Source: Siphonodentalium dalli
Taxonomy: Eukaryota > Mollusca > Scaphopoda > Gadilida > Siphonodentaliidae
Direction: 5' to 3'
Length of the DNA: 64,000 nt
Assembly: GCA_032622095.1 (NCBI GenBank)
Contig: CP136061.1
Location: 186,068,369-186,132,368 of the forward strand
Of the stretch, positions 13,901 to 25,900 are shown one piece after another. Under the pieces are notes generated by a model. That model was not told where the DNA came from and ran no database searches. It was given only the letters and a program-made list of their open reading frames with translations. Numbering within the stretch: the first letter of the stretch is position 1; each line of letters begins with the position of its first letter. Both the position numbers and the translations under genes were made by a program.

Positions 13901-16900
13901 CGCGTAAATAAATTCCCACGAAATTAGGAGACTTCCGTTAGCGAATCACGTGGCATTTTTTATATCTGACAAATTATATCATACCTTATAGGTTCTATAA
14001 TAATTACATAGATGAATTGTTCACAGTAGTCTATGCGCCTCGTAAGGCCTTGAAATGGCGGCTGATTATGGCGAAATGTCGATTTTCATATTCGAAATTT
14101 TGAAGTCAGCCGCCTATTCGAAAAACACGAACAATTATATGTTTGAAACGAAACGGTCCGTGAATTCGAAACGATAATTATAAAAACGAACGCGTAGGCG
14201 ACCAGTAATTATTGTATCGATAAATTGAATTTGTCGCTATTGTTAAACGACAAATTCGGAAAAATACTCCCTTATGATCCGGTCGGTTGGTAGCAGAAAA
14301 ATAAACTGGCTAATTCAATCTGTACAGTGAATTATATTGGGACTGCGCATGCGTGACTGATACCGAGGCAAGCCACTGACCATTAGTTACCGTAGGCGAC
14401 CAAAAAGTTAACCCTTTTCTGCTATGGTTTACAAACGCAGGACATCTATCCATATAGTTCAGTGTGAGGGCTTCCTTTGGCGGAAATATCATCTGTACAA
14501 TGTTAATTGTTTTAGGTTTTTTTTTTCTTTGCTACAAATTGCCAATTATTCGATAAAATGTATCTTAATTCATTTATAAAGATTGATTTATAGATAGAGA
14601 GAATAAGAAGTAATACTTACAGAGGCTTGTGACAAATCCATTGTTTCAAAAATCAAACTCATAACGTTAGACATCTGAATGATTTCACCACTCATAAGAC
14701 AGAGCTTCTTATTATCATCAAGAACAGTGTTCATATTCTCAATCCAGAGTGCATCAATTGGTCCATCAAACACAACCCATTTACGATCAGGCGTGTCATT
14801 CGAAGCAAATTCTCGGAATGTATTTGCTGTAATACCATCAGTCCACTGGAAGAAACAAGTTAACCATGATTACTGAAAGGATTTCCCAATTTAAATTATA
14901 GAAGTATATATATTGGAATGGCCCATTCGTTATTTGCAGGGATGTTCAGATACTATAAGCATATGACAGAAGAAAAAAACATGCTTAGAATTCATTTGAA
15001 AGGATGTTGCGCTAATAAATTAAAATAACAGCATTTGTTCTCAAATAGTATGGTTACTATAAAAAAACAAGAAATGTCACTCTGAAGTGACTATTCCGAG
15101 TGAATATGCCACAGAAATGAAGAAATTTGTCAGCAAATTTATACACTGACCTCCAATAATTTGTAATGTTGTGTTCCATGAAGTCTTTTTGAATATAATA
15201 CCCCGATACTTTCAATGAAAAACTTATCAGATTTAGTATCGAGAGAACGACCTTGACCTGTGAATTTGACATTCAATGATTGGAAAACAATTTGTGAGCG
15301 ACACATCGTATCCTCATTAGGAACAATTATGGCAAGTTTCAACACAATCCAATAAAGTATCGCGATGTTATGGAGCGATACGAAGGGTGCAAGAAAATTA
15401 AACTGTTGCACTGATGCAAAACATCACCCATAGGTTAAAGATGCATAATCCGATTTGAGTCAAGAAACCCACCTATCAAAGCTCAGAGTTATTAGATATT
15501 AATTTTTGAAATCTATTATTTTTCACAATCGGGAATTATTAGTGGCATAGTAAACAGTTGATGAGCTGACAGTCTCAAACCAAATTGCAGATGATGATGG
15601 ATAACTCTATAAATAGAGGCTTTCTGTTGATAATAAGGCCAAATTACATCTAACAACATGTTGATAAATAACACGTTTCGGGAAATTTTATACTATAGTT
15701 GACAGCGGTTAGCATTATTTTTGGGCAACTAATTGATTCTGATAACTGAAGCGTCATTTCTAAAAATGCTGTTGTTGGAATCTGATTATATGGGGACCAT
15801 CAAATCGGATTGAGTACCTTTAACCACCGCACCTTGATTCGTTGAAATCATGGGGGGGGGGCATAAAAATAATCAGAAAATATACAGAATCTGAAAAAAA
15901 CAAAAAATATCTAAGTACACTGTTAATACCAGATTATAAATATAATATTTTAGTTCTGAAAGTAGCCCGATCACAAATATAATACAAACATTTCAAGACT
16001 TATTATTTATTTAAATAAAACAGAAATACTAATAATATTACAGCATCCCTGGATCATTATTATGCAGAAAAAGACAACAGATAGGAAGCAGATTAACAGG
16101 CGTACACTCTCTGTAACAGATGTATACTATTTTCTTGAGATACTTACCTCATGTGAAACAGGATCAAACTGCCCATACAACTGACCCATGGTGATCGACT
16201 TGGGATTAATGACGCGGAGCATGACCCTCTCAAAATCATCGTGTCCCTGTTCATGGAGAAGTGACATTCCCTCGCTGAGCACCTCTATTACTTTTGTCTT
16301 GCAGCCGAAAGGCTCTCCAACCAACATGAAACTGAAACAAATCAGGATTGCCATGGTTATACACAAAACTAGGACATATTTTAAAATTACTTCCAATACA
16401 GCAATAGTAATGATAATATTAATTTCGACCGAAAGCAATTAATTATCCAATTATGAGCATGACTGAAATTTATATATTAATCTGATACAGCATACATGTG
16501 CTGAATGACTTGTGGTGATTTAAATCCATATTTATTCGCAATTTGTTTAGGGGGGGGGGTGAAATTAGCAATCATAATATATATTTCACAAATAGGCAAA
16601 GTTTCAGTGGCTTAGAACGTGTCTTTGAAATGGTAGAAATTTATCACCTGCATAGTTTTAGTGGGTCCCGTTTAAATTCATATTCAAGATTTGCAACCAT
16701 ATACAGATCATAACGAATAATAAATATTCTCAAGCAGAAATTAGGGATTCTTTAGTGCTGTAATTGAATAAATATACATCATTGAATGCCAAAAAAATGG
16801 GTTTGATAATCCCGTTATGCTATAACCATTTATTAGCGCAATCAGGGGTAATTACCAATTATATAAGAATCCTAACTGATTGGTTAGGGGATTAAGCAAC

Positions 16901-19900
16901 AATGGGCAATAATGGATATCATTAATATGTCTTCAAAAGATGTACAAATGATAATATCAACTTATCAGTTCTAAACATCCTCGGAAAGTCAGGGTGTAAT
17001 AAAAGAAGCGGTAATAAGTTATTTTTATTATTAAAATTAATTTTATTTAACTGGCAACTATCATAAAATAAAAATATGTGTCCTCACCCATGCCTGACTA
17101 TCATCATTTCATATGTTTGTATGATTTTCTCTTTGAAAAACTCAACGAACTGCAAATTTTTCTTTTTACATATTGTTTCCATAGCTTCTAGGAAGACTTT
17201 GTAATCAGCTTCAGGAAGCTTCAATCCTGGGAACAAATCTGAGATGATACCGTTAAACAGAGGAATGTCATGAGCCAAAAACTTCGGAAGATTGACGTCT
17301 ATAATAGACCTCAACATCTGAAATAGACAGGATATAATATAGCATAATATAAAATATAAAATAGTGGGAACATTAAAGTAATCCCTGAACTGAATTGAAG
17401 GACGCTGATACTAACACTCTGCGTCAAACAAGTAACAGATCAGTACAATCTACCATATCATTTAACCCTTTCTTTACTAAATACTCATTGACATGTACAG
17501 TAATGCTCTAAGTAATCGACTTCTTAACCACAGCAGAATTATGGGTAACTTTTCAGGATTTAGTCGGAAATATGGCTTATTGACATTCATCGGAAAGCTC
17601 TCGGGGAGAGCTTTCCAATGAATGGCAACAAGCCATATTTCCGACTAAATCCTGAAAAGTTACCCATAAGTCTGCTGTGGTTAAGAAGTCGATTACTTAG
17701 AGCATTACTGTAGTTCCCTTAGGAATTGTTCACATAATAATTCAAGAAACTTAACTGAAAGCTTCCTTCAAATGGATAGGAATCCTCCTGCACTCTTATA
17801 ATCTGTTCATCAACATCCTTGCAATAAATAATAGACCATTCCAATGTATACTTTTATAACTGAATGGGAGAATCTATTTAGTAAGAAAGAGTTAAATGAA
17901 TGCTCTAATAAATAAAGGGAGTCTACTTGTCCCAGAGGTGCTCAAGAATGGTGCATCTTAATCCTTCCATGACTGGAGCTTCCTGAAATTTTGCGAAAAC
18001 CCTGTGCCAATACATTCTCCCATAGGGAGCCTTGCATATATAAGAGAATACATTGGCCTAACAATATTTACCTCAACACTGTTTCAAATGTCGAGATACA
18101 GTGATTCCGATGCACCAATTTTTGTATCCAGTTTTGAAAAATGGCCGACTGCCAGTGTGCTGAAGTAGGTCAGTACTCAGTACGGATGTATAGCACACAG
18201 CAAGACATTTTACATTGTTACTCTCAAGTGCCTAATAATCATGATGGCCTAATAATAGTGATGGGTTGGGGATTTAGGCTGAAATTAATAATATTTTGGC
18301 AATTTCACTCTATGTCTCAATGCCAAATAATAGTGATCATTGGAAATTTTCTCCAAAGTTAATAATCATGCTGACACTATTATTAGGCACCTGAGAGTAA
18401 ATCTCTATCAATATAGGTTCCATATTAGATTTCAGGGACCATAAATCGTAGTCATTGAAGGAATGATCTTTATTTCCTACAGGTGATTCCACTGTATAAA
18501 TATGGTACTAAATCACAAATATGAATTGATTTGTAATCCAAGTACTTCATTCTTTATGTAATATCCTTTTTAAATACATTAGCATTTTTAAACTTAATAC
18601 CAAATGAATAAAAAGAATAAATTGATTACTAGTATAAGTTTAAACTCACAAGAATATTTTCGTCTTCAACTGGATACTTGAGTTTGAGGTTTCCAGCAGC
18701 AGATAGTACAGCCTTCACAGCTCTCATGCCGTAATCATAATGAAACTGTGATGACAACTGTTCAGAACACAGACGATACACCGTCACAATTTTCACAGAC
18801 AAGTTGCGAGCCTGGATGAAGCCGCATGAGTAGAGTGAGATTTCTGCAATCATGGCATAATCAGGCACCATCATAGCGACTGTTCTAAACAGCACTTTCA
18901 GATTATCTGGTAGCTCTGATCGGCCGGCGTAACCAGGGTTCATAGTGATACACACATAGCAGTTAGGATTCAAGTTCAATTCTGTACCCTCAAATAAGAA
19001 AGTATCAACTTTTCCTTGCACAGCTCTGATAATGCACTGTATCTGAAAAGATATAGAACAGAAATGACTAATTATGACTCATGCAAAAAAAAATCCTGTG
19101 AAACTAGTTACACTGATACCTGGGGTAGTGTTTGAATCCAAGTAATGTATAATAATATACTGTGAATTATCTCTTTGCCAGTGTCCTATAGCAAATACAA
19201 TTTTAACAGAAAACTATAAAAAAAAAATTAATAGTGGATAATTAGATCATGTTTAGAAATCCTGAAAATAATCTATGTGTTTGAAATTAACATCTTCATG
19301 CAGTGTTCGCGCTGTCGGTAGCCAAATTAGCCAATGGCTAATCTTTTTTGAATTTGGCTAATAAAAATTTCATTTGGCTAAACTTTTGGCTAAACTTTTT
19401 TTTACCCCAAATGGAGACTGAAAGCATGATTTTTTAGCAAGTGGGTTTTCGTTGTGAACGATCTAGTCCGAAAACATCGTAAGTGGAAATATATCGCCGA
19501 CTGTACAAAGGGAAACCCGATCGCGGACAGTACAAAGGAAAACCCGTCACTCTGCACGAAACAGCAAAAGGTCATTGTTTTACATTTAATCCGCTAATCC
19601 CCCATTGTCTGTCTGGTCACTGACAGGGCAGGGTTTATGAGCACCGATTGTAAGACAATAGCTTAATCAGCCAAATGTGAATCCCGACAGATATTTTGTG
19701 GCTATTTGTCGTCAATACCGATGCATTCAAAATAATATGCATGCTTTTACGACAGATTGTAATTTGATAATGTGTAACAATATTACGTTATTAGTTTCCA
19801 GATGTCACTTAGATATTTTTGCAAGGATAATTAATATTTAATGATTTAAAAAAAGATATTGATATAAAACAAAAAAATAATGACATTAAAAAGGACAATC

Positions 19901-22900
19901 CCGGGTTACCCCTCCCCCCCTCCCAAATCGTTCTTTTACATAAAGATTAATAAATGTTTAATAAATGATATATATATATATATTTTTAGTTCAAAATCAG
20001 TTAAATTATTGTGTATGTTACCTGTGTCTGTTAGATTTGACGTTTTAGTCATTAATTGTAAACCGACCAGAAAACGATGATTTAATTTGGCCATAGTTTT
20101 TTTTAATTTGACCAAAAAACATTTGGCTAAAGTTTTTTTCATTTGGCTAATGTAATTTTCATTTGGCTAAACTTTTGGCTAAAGTTTTTTTCGCTCCAGC
20201 GCGAACACTGTCTTCATGACATCATTATGTTGTGTGCTAAGCCATTGCCCTTATGACCATTTTGCACTGGAAATGTAACTATTGCATTGGAAATGTTATG
20301 ATGTGACATTTATCTACATACATTTACTCAGTACGGACATATAGCAGTGCCAAGTTAAACAAATTTTAATGAGGGCTAATTCAGGTGATGATGGAGATAC
20401 CAGAGAAACCAAACTGTTTTGTAATTAGTCTATTTTAGATAGATGTCTGCATATGAAATTTGAAGAAAAGATATATTGTATTTGACATTTTATTACTGCC
20501 TTTCGACTTTTTTCCCCCATTATGATCTACTAACCTGCTGAGCTACCACAGACAACACCTCCAGGTCAATTCTATTGAACTCATCAAAGCAAGCCCAAGC
20601 ACCAGCTGAAGCCAATCCTTTGAAGAACTGAAAATTTAAAATAAATTATTATTATCTCTATTCAGAGACAACTGACGTACCTCAGGCAAATCTGGTCCCC
20701 ATTGATATAATATGTATTAGGGTATCAAGGTTAAATATTGATAAGAGGCTATTGGCATTTGAAGCTCTGCAAGTGTAAAATGATGGCAACTATGTTTTCA
20801 GAATTATTACACTGGGTTGCTACTGAATTGAGCATACTTCTATTTTGTCTCTCTCTCAAGCTCAGATAAAGAAAGCTGCGTTCATTCTGTTTTCATTTTT
20901 ACATTAATAGGCTGCAAGAGCACCATGATTATAAGGCGTACAATTATTGGAAAGACCCTTGGTCCAGGTTAATGCTGAAGACCGATAAATTTCAAAATAG
21001 TCAGGTAAGAAATTATAATCATGAAAATCAACCAACATTGAAACACAAAAAGTTAAGAAAAATCTAACCTTTCCCATAGCAATATAATCCAAGCCATCAG
21101 AGCAGTTGAATACAACACACTGAACAGCTAATGCTTTGGCCAAGTCTTTAGTTGTCTCTGTCTTTCCGGTACCAGCAGGTCCTTCAGGAGCTCCATTCAG
21201 ATTCAAATGGAATGCACCCACGAGAGTTCTGTAACACCTGTCTGTGAGTGGTGTGATGACGAGGCGGCCGGAGTTACCAAGGTACTCACATGCATACCTC
21301 ACTGTGGCATTTGTTAGTTTTACTCTACATTGGTTGTCCTCCCAGTAATATCTCAGTTGTGCCAACCAATTAAAGTCATTTTCAGAAGAAACGCCTGTAA
21401 ATGAGAAGTTAATTGAATTAGTTAAATTACCAAATATCTTCCGATAACATGACAACTGATTTTTAACCCTTTCTATACTGAATGGATACTCCAATTCAGT
21501 AATAAAAGTATACATCGGAATGATATATTATTGATTTAGTGGGGTGTTCAGGTAATAAAAACAGACATAAATATAAATACATGAGCAGAATGAATTCATC
21601 TCCCATAGGGAGCCTCACATATATAAGAGAATACACTGGTCTAACAGTATTTATCTTGACCTTGTAAGCCAGTGCATTCTCTTATAAATGTGAGGTTCCC
21701 TATGGGAGTCTCACATATATAAGAGAATGTACTGGCACATGATCTTTAATGCTGCACCAGCATATGTCCGATCATGAAAGGGTTATTAACCATACCTCCA
21801 CCCATTCTGATAGCACATTCCTGCAAATGAATACCTGTAATATAATATCCAATGTACTCTCAAATGTCTAATAATAGTGATTGCTGAATAATAGTGATTG
21901 GCTGGACGTTTTACTCAAATTAATAATAGTGATGGCATTTTGACTCACTGCCAAATAATAGTGATCATGAGGATTTTTCTTTGAAAACTAATAATCATGT
22001 CCTCACTATTATTAGGCAGGTGAGAGTATACTTTTAGAATCTATTCAGCAATAAACAATTTAACCCTTTCAGTGCCAAGTCCGATTTTTGTATCAACCCA
22101 TATTTCCTTGATCATTTTTCAAATTTATTGATTATAATAATGTGATACATTGATGGAAAGAGCTCTTAGATGGGTTCATTATATTTGAGATAATTGCTAC
22201 TGTTCCCCTAAATCGTCCAATATTATTAGAATAAATAAAAATAGATATCCTGATGCAACAGGTCAGTCACTACTACATCTCACCTTTATTAGCCATCTCC
22301 AAGACAGAATCTCTTGCATGTACATCAATTGTGACCAATGCACCGAGAGTTATTCTCTCCTGTTTGGATAGCTTTCCTCTGACTAATTCTACAATGTCCG
22401 TCAGCTGTAATTGCAGCTTGTCATAATAGTCTCGGAGTCCCTGCGGACCTCCCCGGATAGCTTCATGGACCTCGCTAGTCCAGTAAATCTGTGACACACA
22501 TAACACAACCTGTCCCGGCCATTCTCTCACCCAGTCTGTTCTTGCTTCTATCACGTATGCCTGTATTTGGGTGAAAAGAATGAAAATGAAAGTGTTAATG
22601 ACAGTGTAGCTCAACTTTGATAGTGGATAATTTCATGCATTCCTAAACTCAATGGAGCAATTAGGAATGCGGAAAGTTGAAATGTACAAGTAATACTAGA
22701 TATGAACATGAAGAGATATATATAAAGTTAAATCCAAGATGGCCATTGGGGCCATTTTTTCCAATGAAATTCAAAAACATCTGATAGCTCCCATCTGGTA
22801 GATCAATATCAAGAATCAACATCAATATGAAGTTTGGTGATGATCAGATGAGGGAAGTGGACTGTAAATTGTGCTAAAGGATTTACTAAAGCAAAGAGTA

Positions 22901-25900
22901 AAATCCAAAATGGCTGCCGGTGGAATGTTTATTAAAAAAATTTGAAAAAATGAGATTACTCCCATCTTGTGGTCATCCCGAAAATCCATGTGAAGTTTAG
23001 TGATGATCGGACAAGTAGGGTGTCATCTGTAGGGTGTACCAAAGGATTTAGTCATACAAAGAGTAAATTCCAAAATGGCCACTGGCGGTCATGTTTTCAA
23101 CGAAATTCAGAAAATGTTGATGGCTCCCATCTAGAGGTCACCCCAATGATCCAAATGAAGTTTGGTGATGATCAGATGTGGGATGTGGTCTATTCAGTGT
23201 AGAAGGGATTAAACCATAGAAACTGGTAATGATTGCATGTCTGTTTCTTCAGCCTAGCATGATTTTAACCAATTCATCTTCGGCGATGGATAGTATTGTG
23301 TTGGTCTTTTTGTGGTACAAAGAATATTTGTAGTACAATGTAAAATTACGACTACCTTCTACAATGTAGAATTGTACAACACGTCACACGAAAACACGTC
23401 ACAATGTCCATGGGAACACAGAATTAGTTTTGTAAGCAGCTTTGGGCAGGGTCGTATTACAAGAAAATATTATACAGTTGTCATTGGTGCTTAAGGGGGA
23501 TTTGTCATCCCTTGACCTAAATATTCATATGGACATGAGTCTAAAGTTATCATCTAAAAACAGATAGAAAGGCCAATTATGTTACAGACATTTAACAACC
23601 TCAAACATATCTGCATACCTCATATGCTTTCTCTATGACATCACGGAGAGACATTAACATAATTTGTTGCACCTGCAGCAGCCATTTCTCCACGGCTCCA
23701 CGAGCTTCTGATGTTGATATCGGTTGACTGAGTTTCACCTTTTCACCTTCGCTAGAGAACATGGCATGAATATCAAGCTTGTTGTCGAACTCCAGTTTTG
23801 CAATACCTTCAAAGCATTTCTTCAAGTGAGGCTGCACACGAGTTGGATCCTTAGTTTCTGATAGGATCTCCAACATCTCGTCATTGGACAAGAAGAAAAA
23901 TCTGAAAACGGAAAGAATATATGAATCAAGAAAGCAAGCAGATTAACAGACATAAAGCAAGAGAATTAAATAATTTTTTTACTTGTCAATCAAATAGGAA
24001 AAACACAGTAATCTTCAGAAAGATAAAGGATCAAGAAGTAATGAAGGGTTAACAATACAACTAAACTATCATTTCCATGTTCAATTGAATAGTTAACCCT
24101 TTCTATACTAAATACTCATTGATGAATAGTTCCCTTAGAAATTATTCAGATAGGTCATTTGTTAAACTTATTATCTGAACATTTCCCACCAAAGAATATG
24201 AATATTTCTGCACTTGTATTATCTTTTCGTCGTATTGTCATTAGCTAATTTTTCATGAACATCCCTCCAAATGAATATTTAGACCATTCCAATGTATACT
24301 TTTATAACTGATGGGAGAATTCATTCAGTATAGAAAGGTTTAAATAATTTAAGCTGTCAATTACAAAAATAGTACAATAATTGCTAACCTGTCCAAATTT
24401 GAGTGTGGCTGTATAGATATTGCATACCACAAACATTCAATGTATCAAAACAAAACAATTTTATTCACAGCTCTTCTGAGTGACATTCATTGTTTTACAT
24501 TTATTTTGACATTAGTTAATTTGGCAATTGCAAGCATGTCATCTTTAACAATGTAATAAATACACTCTGTGTGTCAAAAATGGATCATCTAGAGTGATCC
24601 AATGAAAAACTGATCACACAGACTGGAGATAGTGCATTTAGTGAGAATACAACAGGTGAGTAATTAAAGACACTTGGTATACCTTGGAAAGAATATCCTC
24701 TTCTTCTCCAGATATGCATTGAGACCTTTGAGAATCCTGTCCAGCAAACCGTTGCTTTCCAGTAGTTTGTCCAGCAAGCCAGGGAAGTTTGTTGCATTCA
24801 TAACCTACAACAAGTGAATTTCAAAATGATGTGAATTTTATAGATAGTCTATTGCTTTTAACTCCTTAACCCTTTCAGTGCCAAGTACGATTTTTGTATC
24901 AACCCATATTTCCTTGATCATTTTTCAAATTTATTGATTATAATAATGTGATACATTGATGGAAAGAGCTCTTAGAGCTCTTCAAGGAAATATGGGTTGA
25001 TACAAAAATCGGACTTGGCACTGAAAGGGTTAATAAACCAGTGCAACAACAAGCGTGGAATATGACCCCAACGCCCAGCTTAAGAGAGTGGGCAATACTA
25101 AATATTTAGTTATTTTCTAAATCCAAAAAGGTCTGTCACTCTGAGGAAATCAATAGATAAAACCCAATACAAGGTCTATAACTCTGGTAAAAATGAATGG
25201 ACGAAACCCGTAGTATGTGGGTATCCTTTGCCACATACTGGGCTATCAACATTCCAAAGCACAACTGAATCTGAAGATACATGCCCGAGTTACATGCTGA
25301 AATGTTTGTACAGAGACAAAATTCACAATTTGCAAGTCAGAAAGGGCCGAGGTAGAAATGAATGGACGAAACATATAGTATATGGGTATCCTTCGGAAAG
25401 ACAAACAGAGCCTTCAACTATATATATACACTCAAACCACCATCGGGGGTCGGGGGCATAATAAATGGTTGCTGAAGGTTATTTATGTGATTCCAATTGA
25501 TTCACATGTAGGGATGTCAGTTATAACTTCATAAAACAGCCTTAAATATATATTAGAAACATAACAGTTCAATTGCTGGCCATCTTATCACAAGGTTCGT
25601 TATTGACTATAGAATGACATCTCAAAAGTCATATACAGTAATGCCCTAAATAATCGACTCCTTAACCACAGCAGAATTATGGGTAATTTTTCAGGATTTA
25701 GTTGGAAATATGGCTTGTTGCCATTCATAAAAAAGCTCTCAGTGAGAGCTTTCCGATGAATGGCAACAAGCCATATTTCCGACAAAATCCTGAAAAATTA
25801 CCCATAATTCCGCTGTGATTAAGGAGTTGATTATTTAGGGCATTACCGGTACTGTATATATTTCTCTAATAACATTGAACTCAATACAATTCAACTTACT

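Larger units (their letters stand above)
9584..14489 (+). mobile_element. Large TIR element, copy 2 (4.9 kb, both ends present)
   Basis: The left end 9584-9625 and right end 14448-14489 are perfect inverted repeats of 42 bp (starting ATATTTCCGCCAAAGGAAGC), with TA on both outer sides if the element starts at TTTCCGCC. The interior has no long conserved open frame and no recognised transposase. It holds a 220-bp tandem duplication, a cluster of CCGCGG-type palindromes and a subterminal hairpin (GAATTTGTCG...CGACAAATTC). It behaves as a non-autonomous DNA transposon of undetermined superfamily. It fills most of the intron between exons 18 and 19. Confidence 0.85.

Noticed and set aside
15057-15411. 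Overlapping minus frames of 71 and 90 codons as an extra dynein exon
   Set aside because: Exons 17 and 18 already join in phase and in conserved sequence, and no dynein-like residues are seen here.
22969-23202. 77-codon frame as a small gene
   Set aside because: It lies in a diverged 155-bp tandem repeat, shows the same period, and has no known domain.
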